NCBI GenBank assembly: GCA_002413755.1 | Contig: DHXQ01000026.1 | Location: 19,818-29,694, forward strand | Length of the DNA: 9,877 bases | Origin: Candidatus Saccharibacteria bacterium UBA5152 | Lineage (GTDB): Bacteria; Patescibacteriota; Saccharimonadia; Saccharimonadales; UBA4665 | Direction of reading: 5' to 3' | Shown: piece by piece, positions 1 through 5,692 of the stretch | Position numbering within the stretch: position 1 is the stretch's first letter | Layout of the letters: every line of letters starts with the position of its first letter | Notes under the pieces: generated by a model | Told to the model about the DNA's origin: nothing | Seen by the model: only the letters and a program-made list of their open reading frames with translations | Database searches by the model: none | Program-made: the position numbers and the translations under genes

Positions 1-1170
1 CTTGTCGTTTTGCTACGCCGAGTGCAGCTCGTGGAGCACCAGGACCTGGTGCTGACACAGGTCGAAGAGAAATTCCAACGCGAACAGCTGACAGCCTTGA
101 TTAACAGCGTGGGCATGGCGATTGCTAGTACGAGCACCTCCGGCATAATCCGAGTATACAATCCAGCTCTGCTTGACCTGCTCGACACCCACGAATACTT
201 GGGTGGCAAGCAGCTCGATGATGCCTTCCATCTCTACGACCCGGGCGGCAATCCGACATCACTGCAACAAATCCTGGCTAAATCGGACCGATTGGTTGAG
301 CGCGATGACCTGTCACACCAGTTCGCCAACGGCGAGCGGATTAACCTCAGCATCAGCTACGCCCCGATTAAAGGCAGTCGCACTGCCGAGACGGTCAGCC
401 CCGACGGCTATATCTTTATCGTCCGCGACATCACCAAAGCCAAGACGCTCGAAGAGGAACGTAAAGAATTCATATCCGTCGTCAGCCATGAACTGCGCAC
501 CCCACTGGCAATTGTCGAGGGTGCCATATCCCTATTGCAGTACCAAGTCGACAATAAGAAAGATCCAGCCGAGTACGCGCCGATGCTCAGAAGTGCCCAC
601 GAACAGGTAATCTACCTAGCAAGCATGGTACAAGATCTGTCGACACTGTCGCGCGTCGAGCGCGGTGCATCTGACACTGTCGAAACAATAAATATCAACG
701 AACTACTCACTGAGCTATATCGCCACTACCTCGAGCGCGCCAACAACCGGGGCTTGCAGCTGTTACTGGAGTTGCCACCAGCGGTCGAAAACGTCATTTG
801 TAGCCGACTCTATCTCGAGGAAATCCTGCAGAACTTTGTTACCAATGCTATCAAGTACACCGACGCCGGTACGATTACTATCGCAGCCAAAGACGCGGGT
901 GATGGGATTGCTTTCAGTGTCACCGACACCGGTATTGGCATCAGCAAATCTGATCAAAAACGTATTTTTGATAAATTCTACCGCTCGGAAGATTACCTGA
1001 CCCGCAAGACTTCGGGTACCGGTCTAGGGCTCTACGTCGTCCACAAGCTGGCACGCAAACTCGGCGCTCCGATTACCGTCGAGAGTGAGCTCAAGCAGGG
1101 GTCGAAGTTCAGTTTCGTATTATCCAAGAAGCCGGCTGATCGCTATGATGAGACTTCGGAAGATGTATAA
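1..1170 (+). CDS. Sensor histidine kinase (PAS-HisKA-HATPase), 5'-truncated by the window edge
   Basis: The reading frame is open to base 1, so the true start lies upstream. The first in-window start-like codon is TTG at 10, and residues below are numbered from it. The first residues, LVVLLRR, look like the inner end of a membrane helix, suggesting a membrane-anchored kinase. A PAS-like domain covers about residues 25-145 and ends in VRDIT. The HisKA H-box is SHELRTP with phospho-acceptor His160. The HATPase_c domain has an N-box (LQNFVTNAIKYTD, Asn275/Asn279), a G1 box (DTGIGIS from Asp306), an F-box (FDKFYRSE) and a G2 box (GTGLGLYVV from Gly337), so the ATP-binding core is complete. By family knowledge it autophosphorylates and passes phosphate to a response regulator; none is in the window. 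It is a close paralogue of the kinase at 7240-8364. The sensed signal is unknown. Confidence 0.93.
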   Translation, partial: LVVLLRRVQLVEHQDLVLTQVEEKFQREQLTALINSVGMAIASTSTSGIIRVYNPALLDLLDTHEYLGGKQLDDAFHLYDPGGNPTSLQQILAKSDRLVERDDLSHQFANGERINLSISYAPIKGSRTAETVSPDGYIFIVRDITKAKTLEEERKEFISVVSHELRTPLAIVEGAISLLQYQVDNKKDPAEYAPMLRSAHEQVIYLASMVQDLSTLSRVERGASDTVETININELLTELYRHYLERANNRGLQLLLELPPAVENVICSRLYLEEILQNFVTNAIKYTDAGTITIAAKDAGDGIAFSVTDTGIGISKSDQKRIFDKFYRSEDYLTRKTSGTGLGLYVVHKLARKLGAPITVESELKQGSKFSFVLSKKPADRYDETSEDV

Positions 1171-1171
1171 T
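1166..1171 (+). promoter_or_regulatory. TATAAT -10 box over the kinase stop codon, probable leaderless promoter
   Basis: A perfect TATAAT spans the TAA stop of the upstream kinase. Eight bases separate it from ATG 1180, which puts the expected transcription start at or within about two bases of the start codon. No Shine-Dalgarno motif and no convincing -35 are visible. The phosphatidyltransferase could therefore be made from its own leaderless transcript as well as from kinase read-through. Confidence 0.5.
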
Positions 1172-1179
1172 TGCTTAGA

Positions 1180-1815
1180 ATGAAAAACCAAACATCAACA
1201 TGTGATCACCACGGCTGCTGGCACGAGCCGACCGACAAATGGTTGACCTGGGCCAATCTCATCACCGCCGTCCGCACTGCCGGTTGCGTCGTCCTGACAA
1301 TGCTGGCCATCGCCCAGAATTCCACCACGCTGCTATTTGCTGGGCTGCTGGTGTATTGGGTCGGCGACATGGCTGACGGTATGGTGGCCCGCCTATTACA
1401 CCGCGAGACTCGTATTGGTGGTATTTTCGACATCCTGTGCGACCGGCTCTGCGTGGCGCTCTTCTACCTGACGTATGCCAGCTGGCACCACGCTATGCTG
1501 ATTCCGATCGCCATCTTCATGGTGCAGTTCATGGTACTCGATAACTTCCTGACACTGTCGTTCCAGCGCTGGCCACTCAAGAGTCCTAATTACTTCTACC
1601 TTGTCGATAAAATGATCTATAAGTGGAACTGGTCGAAGCCCGCCAAAGCCCTCAATTCGTCGGCGTTGGTGCTGGTCATGGTCATCACAGGGTCGCCGAT
1701 AGCCGCCGGCATACTAGCAGCCGCAATATTTGTTCTCAAAGTCATGTCACTGCGCCGCTTGCAGCAGATCGGGATGCCGGAGGCAACCGGCTGCACTGTA
1801 GGAGCTACTGACTAG
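1180..1815 (+). CDS. CDP-alcohol phosphatidyltransferase (PgsA-like membrane phospholipid synthase)
   Basis: An integral membrane enzyme of about 211 residues that would transfer a phosphatidyl group from a CDP-linked lipid to an alcohol acceptor, releasing CMP. The family signature DG-x2-AR-x8-G-x3-D-x3-D is intact: Asp63, Asp66, Gly67, Ala70, Arg71, Gly80, Asp84 and Asp88, with the Asp residues binding metal. Hydrophobic stretches flank it (about residues 25-60 and 95-120, plus 155-195). ATG 1180 is preferred over in-frame TTG 1171, because a TATAAT box ends at 1171 and the ATG sits where transcription would begin. It follows the kinase stop by nine bases. The acceptor (glycerol-3-phosphate, inositol phosphate or other) cannot be read from sequence. 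The N-terminus has an unusual Cys/His cluster, CDHHGCWH. Confidence 0.9.
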   Translation: MKNQTSTCDHHGCWHEPTDKWLTWANLITAVRTAGCVVLTMLAIAQNSTTLLFAGLLVYWVGDMADGMVARLLHRETRIGGIFDILCDRLCVALFYLTYASWHHAMLIPIAIFMVQFMVLDNFLTLSFQRWPLKSPNYFYLVDKMIYKWNWSKPAKALNSSALVLVMVITGSPIAAGILAAAIFVLKVMSLRRLQQIGMPEATGCTVGATD

Positions 1816-1816
1816 A

Positions 1817-1839
1817 ATCGTCGTTATACCACAACGATT
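1817..1839 (+). repeat. Short inverted repeat, weak terminator or operator
   Basis: AATCGT and ACGATT form a six-base inverted repeat with an 11-base loop just after the phosphatidyltransferase stop; an alternative TCGTT/AACGA pairing is nested in it. It is followed by TTAATTT rather than a clean T-run. It also lies immediately upstream of the next -35 box, so a protein-binding role is as possible as weak termination. Confidence 0.3.
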
Positions 1840-1842
1840 AAT

Positions 1843-1870
1843 TTGACAAAACAGGGATATAAAATAAAAT
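1843..1870 (+). promoter_or_regulatory. Sigma70-type promoter for the oxidoreductase gene
   Basis: A consensus TTGACA (1843-1848) is separated by 16 bases from TAAAAT (1865-1870). Transcription should start near 1877, giving an untranslated leader of about 43 bases. That leader contains an AAAGGA ribosome-binding site at 1906-1911, eight bases before the GTG start. Unlike several other genes here, this one looks leadered. Confidence 0.65.
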
Positions 1871-1919
1871 AGCTCCAATAGCAACATTACCCTGACAACA
1901 CAGATAAAGGATCTTTGGC

Positions 1920-2669
1920 GTGGCCGAACTACAGCAATCTCATGAAACTGTTGGCATTGTCGGCTTTGGTGACCTCGGCACTAGACTATTTGCCCAAATC
2001 GCCGCCACCCAAGATTGGGAAGTAGCGGTCTACGATCCACGCTCATTGCGTCAATTCGTGAGCGCTGCTGTCGATCCCGACCTAGGCTTTAACCCCATAG
2101 GCATTGACCGGGCAGATCCTCGAGGCACCGTCGAGGAAGTGTTAGAAGCTGATATCGTGCATTGGTGCGCGCCGCTGAGCGCGCTGGACAGCGTTGACAG
2201 GCTACCGCCAGATACACTGCTCGTCCTACACGACAGCGTCATGTCCAGTAGTGAACACGCCAAACTCGCGCTCTTAGACCGTATTGCGCCCCTCAGTAAA
2301 GTCGCTATTGCGCATTGCCTTATGAATAGGCACCGACGGGTGGTCGTCGATCACACTTCGCATTCCTGCCGTCGCCTGATGCAGCATTTCTCAACCATTG
2401 GCCTCGACCCACAAGAGATGACAATCGAAAAGCACGATACGGTCATGGCTGCCTCCCAGGGAGTGGCGGCTCTATTGGTGGCCGCATTCAAACCGTTGCT
2501 CGAGGAGCATGGCAAAGCCGGGCATCTAACCCCATCGGGTGAAGACGTGCTTCACATGCTGCGGTCACGCGAAATCAGTTGGACACCTGCAACTCTGCGG
2601 TCACTACTGGAAAACGAACAGCTGCGCCCCGTGTTTGATACATTATTGGCACAGCTACCGCCCAAATAA
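1920..2669 (+). CDS. Prephenate/arogenate dehydrogenase-like NAD(P)-dependent oxidoreductase
   Basis: A 249-residue protein with an N-terminal Rossmann fold: VGIVGFGDLGTR carries the GxGxxG nucleotide-binding loop (Gly15-Gly20), and Asp39 at the end of the second strand is the usual NAD ribose ligand. Then ADIVHWCAP (77-85) matches the strand-four pattern, LVLHDSV (101-107) resembles the TyrA 'lD.gS' segment, and HCLMN (132-136) sits where TyrA proteins have HPM.G. The C-terminal helical part has EKHDTVMAASQ (170-180), like the family's EHDr..A..s motif. GTG 1920 is chosen because AAAGGA lies eight bases upstream. TyrA makes the tyrosine precursor, but the key motifs diverge and no aromatic pathway gene is nearby, so the substrate may differ. 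Fold confidence is high, reaction moderate. Confidence 0.7.
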   Translation: MAELQQSHETVGIVGFGDLGTRLFAQIAATQDWEVAVYDPRSLRQFVSAAVDPDLGFNPIGIDRADPRGTVEEVLEADIVHWCAPLSALDSVDRLPPDTLLVLHDSVMSSSEHAKLALLDRIAPLSKVAIAHCLMNRHRRVVVDHTSHSCRRLMQHFSTIGLDPQEMTIEKHDTVMAASQGVAALLVAAFKPLLEEHGKAGHLTPSGEDVLHMLRSREISWTPATLRSLLENEQLRPVFDTLLAQLPPK

Positions 2670-2690
2670 CATCCCAGCTCACGGAGTCCT

Positions 2691-2699
2691 TGGTACAAT
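2691..2699 (+). promoter_or_regulatory. Extended -10 promoter (TGG-TACAAT), leaderless start
   Basis: TGG followed directly by TACAAT gives a TGn-extended -10 element. Exactly six bases separate it from ATG 2706, so transcription is expected to start on the A of the start codon. There is no recognisable -35 and no Shine-Dalgarno motif, which agrees with a leaderless mRNA. Confidence 0.65.
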
Positions 2700-2705
2700 A
2701 GGCGT

Positions 2706-3095
2706 ATGCCTGAACCAGAAACCGCGGCCAATAACCCTCCTGTTCGTTTGAAACTCTTAAAGCCAATCTACCTATGGCTCGGACTGACGATCGTCTACGC
2801 CATCGGCGTATTCATTGCTGGTGCGCGAGACTGGGGCGATTCCTCGTACAACCAGAACCCTGGCTTACAGCTCCACGATAAGATGTTTACCGCCCTTGAT
2901 GTCGGCATACTCAGCGGCATCTACATTGCCGTGATAACCTGGCTAGCCCTGAGGACAGGCAGGGGGCAGACCAAAACCGTTCGCATTCTACTGCTGGTAA
3001 TCTTCGTGACACTTACACTTATACTGGTATCGCATGTTGCCGGCGGCCAGGTAAATTCCATCACCAGCGAAGCGGGATACGTTCAAAACCAATAG
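2706..3095 (+). CDS. Small three-helix membrane protein of unknown function
   Basis: I do not recognise this 129-residue protein. After a polar N-terminus rich in Pro, Glu and Ala it has three predicted membrane helices at about residues 21-40, 65-83 and 91-110. A polar loop (41-60, with DWGDSSYNQN) joins helices one and two, and the short loop between helices two and three is basic (RTGRGQTK), which by the positive-inside rule places it in the cytoplasm. That puts the 41-60 loop and the C-terminal tail (SITSEAGYVQNQ) outside. The start is set by the extended -10 box six bases upstream. It lies 36 bases after the oxidoreductase gene but appears to be transcribed from its own promoter. It shows no catalytic motif. 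Confidence 0.75.
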   Translation: MPEPETAANNPPVRLKLLKPIYLWLGLTIVYAIGVFIAGARDWGDSSYNQNPGLQLHDKMFTALDVGILSGIYIAVITWLALRTGRGQTKTVRILLLVIFVTLTLILVSHVAGGQVNSITSEAGYVQNQ

Positions 3096-3123
3096 TTCAG
3101 TCTTGGGATGTAACTGCTTATAC

Positions 3124-3151
3124 TTGTATTATTTTGGTTCTATGCTATCAT
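3124..3151 (+). promoter_or_regulatory. Candidate malQ promoter
   Basis: TTGTAT (3124-3129) is followed after 16 bases by TATCAT (3146-3151), which is preceded by TGC and so is an extended -10. The surrounding 100 bases are clearly more AT-rich than the genes on either side. It would give a leader of about 49 bases, containing the GGGGA ribosome-binding site at 3194-3198. Confidence 0.45.
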
Positions 3152-3206
3152 TTCTGCATATAAGTTATTACTTGATCTATTATGGAGACCTTCGGGGACT
3201 GTTACC

Positions 3207-4892
3207 GTGGCCAGACTTCCAGAAAACTATGCAGAAAACTATGCCGAACGCGAGTCGGGCCTGATTGTTCCTCTCAGTACCATACCTGGTGACGATCACA
3301 GGGGTACATTTGGTCCCGAATACATCGAATTCTTGAATGCCATGCAAAGTGCAGGGTTCGGCGTCCTCCACGACCTACCCCTCAATCCACCCGATGATTA
3401 CAATTGTCCCTATTCCTCCGTATCCACATTTGCGATTGACCCTCAACGTATCGATCTGGAAATGGTGGCAGCTACTGGCGACATCTCAAATGACGACCTC
3501 AATGCATATCAGGAGTTGGTAGCGTCAGGCGATGCTGGACCAGCTATCAAGTCCGAAAAGGAAAGGTTATTAGGTCGCGCATTTGTACATTTTGACAATA
3601 ACGGTAGTCCCGAAAGGAAAGCATCATTCGCGAAATGGCGCGCACAACAGGCAGACTGGATAGATTCATACGCCTCATTTGAAGTTGCCAAGTATCTGCC
3701 ACAAAACTACGGCAAAAGATGGAAAGATTGGGAAACCGCCAAGGATTTTAGTCCTATGCTAGTTACAGGGCTAAAGGCAGGCCACCGGCAGGATTTCTCG
3801 CAAATCGCCTACACACAGTGGGTTGCCGAAAAACAAACTGTGCATTATCAAAAAATAGCCCGTTCACTTGGCATAAAGATTTGGGGTGACGTTCCGTTCT
3901 ACGTCGGTGATGGTGATGTCTGGGCAAAACGTGAAATATTCAACCTCGATTCCGATGGCAACCAACTGGACCAGGGAGGTGCTGCGCCTAGTCTCACCTC
4001 GAGCACCGGACAGTTATGGGGAAATGCGACATACCAGACTAAGACAGCGACCCTAGATTGGTGGGAAAGACGTCTCTTGCGAGCACATACGCTCACTCCT
4101 GATAGTGTGCGGCTCGACCATTTTATTGGCTTCGCCGAACCATACATAATCGCAATCGATGCAGCTGATGGCACTAAAGGCTGGCGAGTCGAGGGCATAG
4201 GTAAGCGACTGCTTGATCGGCTCGTCGAGAAATTCGGCCCGGACCTCCCATTTTATCCTGAAGATCTTGGCACCCAGACCGAGGCAACGGCCAAGTTACG
4301 TGACAAGTACGGGCTGTTGGCGTCTAAGCTGGCAGTCCGCGCCCTGAATAAAGAGCTCCTGTCCAATCAATATGACGGCGCACCTAACAATCCTGACAAT
4401 TATGGAGAGTGGGCGGTCGCCTTTACTGGTAACCATGACACTCCTACGCTTGTTCAAGCGATTTCTGGCATCCAGGATCGTCGCCCGGATGCTTTGAATC
4501 AATATGTCCGACACCTGGCTCAACAGTTTCCAGAGCGGCACTTGGATCAATATAGTAGTGACGGCGAGCAGCTTGTCGGCCAGCTGGCACAGGTCGAGAT
4601 AGAGCGCGTAATCCGTTCAGCGGCACAGTACGCTTTCCTACCTTTAGGCGATTTGTTTCTGTACGGCGAGGAAGCACAATTTAATATACCGAACACGATC
4701 GATCCGAAAAACTGGAGTTGGCGCATGACAGGCGTCGAACTACAAAAATTCAAAAATGAGGCAGAGGGGTGGCGTAACCTTAACACATCCAGTGGCCGCT
4801 CATTACAACTCAACAATGAAACATATTCGGGGCTAATCACCAGCATTCTAGGCTCTGGAACCCTAGCACCGCTGGCAGTTTCCAATATCTAA
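3207..4892 (+). CDS. malQ: 4-alpha-glucanotransferase (amylomaltase, GH77)
   Basis: A 561-residue cytoplasmic enzyme that moves alpha-1,4-glucan segments between maltooligosaccharides. The GH77 order is intact: an N-terminal SGLI.PLSTIPG segment, SPY-like CPYSSVSTFAIDP, GDVPFYVGDGDVW, then the catalytic nucleophile Asp304 in RLDHFIGF, the acid/base Glu352 in YPEDLG and the transition-state Asp411 in TGNHDTPTL. Spacing matches known amylomaltases, and length is slightly above the usual 500 or so. GTG 3207 is chosen because GGGGA lies eight bases upstream and the family's first conserved block begins near residue 16. Residues 6-13 are an exact ENYA duplication. No glycogen or maltose gene is adjacent, so it is isolated in this window. 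Arginine is often AGA/AGG here, unlike the CGN-rich kinases, secE and nusG, which may reflect lower expression or transfer. Confidence 0.95.
   Translation: MARLPENYAENYAERESGLIVPLSTIPGDDHRGTFGPEYIEFLNAMQSAGFGVLHDLPLNPPDDYNCPYSSVSTFAIDPQRIDLEMVAATGDISNDDLNAYQELVASGDAGPAIKSEKERLLGRAFVHFDNNGSPERKASFAKWRAQQADWIDSYASFEVAKYLPQNYGKRWKDWETAKDFSPMLVTGLKAGHRQDFSQIAYTQWVAEKQTVHYQKIARSLGIKIWGDVPFYVGDGDVWAKREIFNLDSDGNQLDQGGAAPSLTSSTGQLWGNATYQTKTATLDWWERRLLRAHTLTPDSVRLDHFIGFAEPYIIAIDAADGTKGWRVEGIGKRLLDRLVEKFGPDLPFYPEDLGTQTEATAKLRDKYGLLASKLAVRALNKELLSNQYDGAPNNPDNYGEWAVAFTGNHDTPTLVQAISGIQDRRPDALNQYVRHLAQQFPERHLDQYSSDGEQLVGQLAQVEIERVIRSAAQYAFLPLGDLFLYGEEAQFNIPNTIDPKNWSWRMTGVELQKFKNEAEGWRNLNTSSGRSLQLNNETYSGLITSILGSGTLAPLAVSNI
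3221..3244 (+). repeat. 12-bp tandem duplication in the malQ N-terminus
   Basis: AGAAAACTATGC occurs twice back to back (3221-3232 and 3233-3244) with no mismatch. It keeps the frame and duplicates the peptide ENYA ahead of the conserved GH77 core. An exact copy suggests a recent slippage event. Confidence 0.9.
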
Positions 4893-4927
4893 GGTAGACA
4901 GGACAAATCTTGCGCAGCACTCGTCGA

Positions 4928-5224
4928 CTACACTTTAGTTTCGAGGACGCCAATACGCGCTTCGTGGTCTGCCAAACGGAGATCGACCGCGTCGTTCTGG
5001 TTATCGAGCGCTTCAGCAACGGCTGCCGAAAGGTCATCGATGCGGGTGGAGAGCTTCTCGTCTAGGTTATCGATACGAGTCGATAATTTGATATCCAGCT
5101 TATCAATCTCGGTTCGGATATCTTGGCGGATGTCGCCCCGGATTTCTTCGCGGAGCGTTGCCGTCTGCTGTGAAAAGGTCGCTGTGATGAAGTCCTTCAG
5201 GTCAGAGATCGTATCATCATTCAT
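4928..5224 (-). CDS. 98-residue coiled-coil protein of unknown function
   Basis: The protein is highly charged and almost wholly helical, with no membrane helix. Residues about 1-30 (MNDDTISDLKDF..., then EEIRGDIRQDIRTE) lead into 11-residue repeats: LDIKLSTRIDN, LDEKLSTRIDD and LSAAVAEALDN. Hendecad periodicity of this kind predicts an elongated, slightly right-handed coiled coil, probably oligomeric. Small proteins of this look are common in many bacteria and phages and carry no defined function. ATG 5224 is preferred over the in-frame start at 5341, because the longer version would run through the tRNA-Trp gene and its extra residues look like translated tRNA. TGC-CACTAT lies six bases before the ATG, so it may be leaderless. 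It lies 56 bases downstream of the tRNA on the same strand and converges on malQ with a 35-base gap. Confidence 0.75.
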   Translation of the reverse strand: MNDDTISDLKDFITATFSQQTATLREEIRGDIRQDIRTEIDKLDIKLSTRIDNLDEKLSTRIDDLSAAVAEALDNQNDAVDLRLADHEARIGVLETKV

Positions 5225-5230
5225 AGTTAC

Positions 5231-5239
5231 ATAGTGGCA
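5231..5239 (-). promoter_or_regulatory. Possible extended -10 (TGC-CACTAT) for the coiled-coil gene
   Basis: On the reverse strand TGC is followed by CACTAT and then six bases (GTAACT) before ATG 5224. The hexamer is weaker than the others, but the geometry is identical to the leaderless promoters at 2691 and 7161. No ribosome-binding site is visible. Confidence 0.35.
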
Positions 5240-5249
5240 CACTAAACCG

Positions 5250-5270
5250 TTTTCTAACAGAGGTAGAAAA
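5250..5270 (-). repeat. AT-rich hairpin just after tRNA-Trp
   Basis: TTTTCTA and TAGAAAA form a perfect seven-base stem with a seven-base loop, starting 11 bases past the CCA end of the tRNA. There is no T-run behind it on the reverse strand. It could be a weak terminator or a 3' processing signal that separates the tRNA from the coiled-coil gene. Confidence 0.4.
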
Positions 5271-5280
5271 TACAATATTC

Positions 5281-5356
5281 TGGCAGGGGAGACAGGACTT
5301 GAACCTGCGACACCTGGTTTTGGAGACCAGTGCTCTACCAACTGAGCTACTCCCCT
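5281..5356 (-). tRNA. trnW: tRNA-Trp (anticodon CCA)
   Basis: The full 76-nucleotide cloverleaf can be drawn by eye. The acceptor stem is AGGGGAG/CTCCCCT, the D-stem GCTC/GAGC, and the anticodon stem CTGGT/ACCAG holds the loop CTCCAAA with anticodon CCA. The variable loop has five bases, and the T-stem GCAGG/CCTGT (one G-T pair) holds TTCAAGT. The discriminator base is G and the CCA end is encoded. With a CCA anticodon it reads only UGG, consistent with UGA being a stop here. In many bacteria tRNA-Trp sits just before secE; here it is about 3 kb away and on the opposite strand. Confidence 0.97.
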
Positions 5357-5378
5357 ATGAGTAGTGTTAACAGATTAC

Positions 5379-5407
5379 AGTATACAGAAACAGTTATGCG
5401 CTAACAA
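5379..5407 (-). promoter_or_regulatory. Promoter of tRNA-Trp
   Basis: On the reverse strand TTGTTA (5402-5407) is followed by a 17-base spacer and TATACT (5379-5384). Transcription should begin near 5372, about 16 bases before the mature tRNA. The -35 box lies inside the last codons of the small upstream reading frame. Confidence 0.75.
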
Positions 5408-5534
5408 TTGCACTGCCTATTTTTTTCAAATCCTCTAGACCGGCAATCACGCCAGTTTCGTCGAGTTCGCGTTGCATCGCGTCTCGCTCAGCGCTCAAGT
5501 CTAGTGGATGCCATAAAGCCGGGACGAGCCGCAT
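5394..5534 (-). CDS. Second half of a two-frame small gene, 46-residue reading frame
   Basis: This frame begins at ATG 5534, with AGGAG seven bases upstream, and encodes a 46-residue acidic/helical protein (MRLVPALWHPLDLSAERDA..., ending GLEDLKKIGSAIVSA). It overlaps the end of the 44-residue frame at 5488-5622 in the +1 register. The tail from ALWHPLDL onward looks like an ordinary conserved C-terminus, while the matching region of the first frame ends abruptly. It may therefore be the original C-terminus of one protein of about 80-85 residues, separated by a one-base change or a sequence error. The alternative is a genuine overlapping gene using its own ribosome-binding site. I do not recognise the family. 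Confidence 0.4.
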   Translation of the reverse strand: MRLVPALWHPLDLSAERDAMQRELDETGVIAGLEDLKKIGSAIVSA

Positions 5535-5622
5535 CAATAAGCTCCTGCGATACTTCTGGAGCATCAGGCTCACCAGCTAAAAACATTACTCGCTCAGTCG
5601 ATTGTCTTTTTTCACCGGCCAT
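5488..5622 (-). CDS. First half of a two-frame small gene, 44-residue reading frame
   Basis: ATG 5622 has a strong AAGGAG site five bases upstream and good promoters behind it, so translation surely starts here. The product begins MAGEKRQSTERVMFLAGEP and continues through APEVSQELIDAARPGF to a TGA at 5488-5490. The N-terminal 32 residues look natural. The last dozen (PGFMASTRLER) may be out-of-frame sequence, because the +1 frame (5394-5534) then carries a plausible C-terminus. The gene diverges from the P-loop kinase and lies directly upstream of tRNA-Trp, whose -35 box overlaps the 3' end of the second frame. The function is unknown. A frameshifted pseudogene, a sequencing indel or two overlapping small genes are all possible. 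Confidence 0.55.
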   Translation of the reverse strand: MAGEKRQSTERVMFLAGEPDAPEVSQELIDAARPGFMASTRLER

Positions 5623-5651
5623 AGTTGCTCCTTGATGTTTATGTATGTCAA

Positions 5652-5692
5652 ATTATGAGAATATTATATACCTTATGTCAATAATCAGACAA
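5652..5692 (-). promoter_or_regulatory. Two overlapping promoters for the small gene
   Basis: On the reverse strand one pair is TTGTCT (5687-5692), 18 bases, TATAAT (5663-5668). The other is TTGACA (5676-5681), 18 bases, CATAAT (5652-5657). A second TTGACA (5646-5651) lies 30 bases downstream of the first, in the same orientation. Start sites would fall near 5656 and 5645, giving leaders of about 23-34 bases that contain the AAGGAG site at 5628-5633. Confidence 0.55.

Noticed and set aside
1195..1225. Zinc-finger domain in the phosphatidyltransferase N-terminus
   Set aside because: The CDHHGCWH cluster is suggestive, but the spacing fits no finger family I know and it is only one short segment.
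1206..1433. Reverse 75-residue reading frame over the phosphatidyltransferase
   Set aside because: Antisense to an intact signature motif, with no start signals.
5040..5234. Forward 64-residue reading frame rich in Ser/Arg/Ile
   Set aside because: Antisense image of the coiled-coil repeats; its apparent repetition is inherited from them.
5225..5341. Extending the coiled-coil gene to the in-frame start at 5341
   Set aside because: Those 39 residues are the translation of the tRNA-Trp gene and its 3' flank; ATG 5224 has a plausible -10 at leaderless distance.
5408..5635. Forward 75-residue reading frame
   Set aside because: It lacks a ribosome-binding site and is antisense to the reverse-strand small gene, which has AAGGAG and good promoters; its composition is Ser/Arg-rich, like an antisense shadow.
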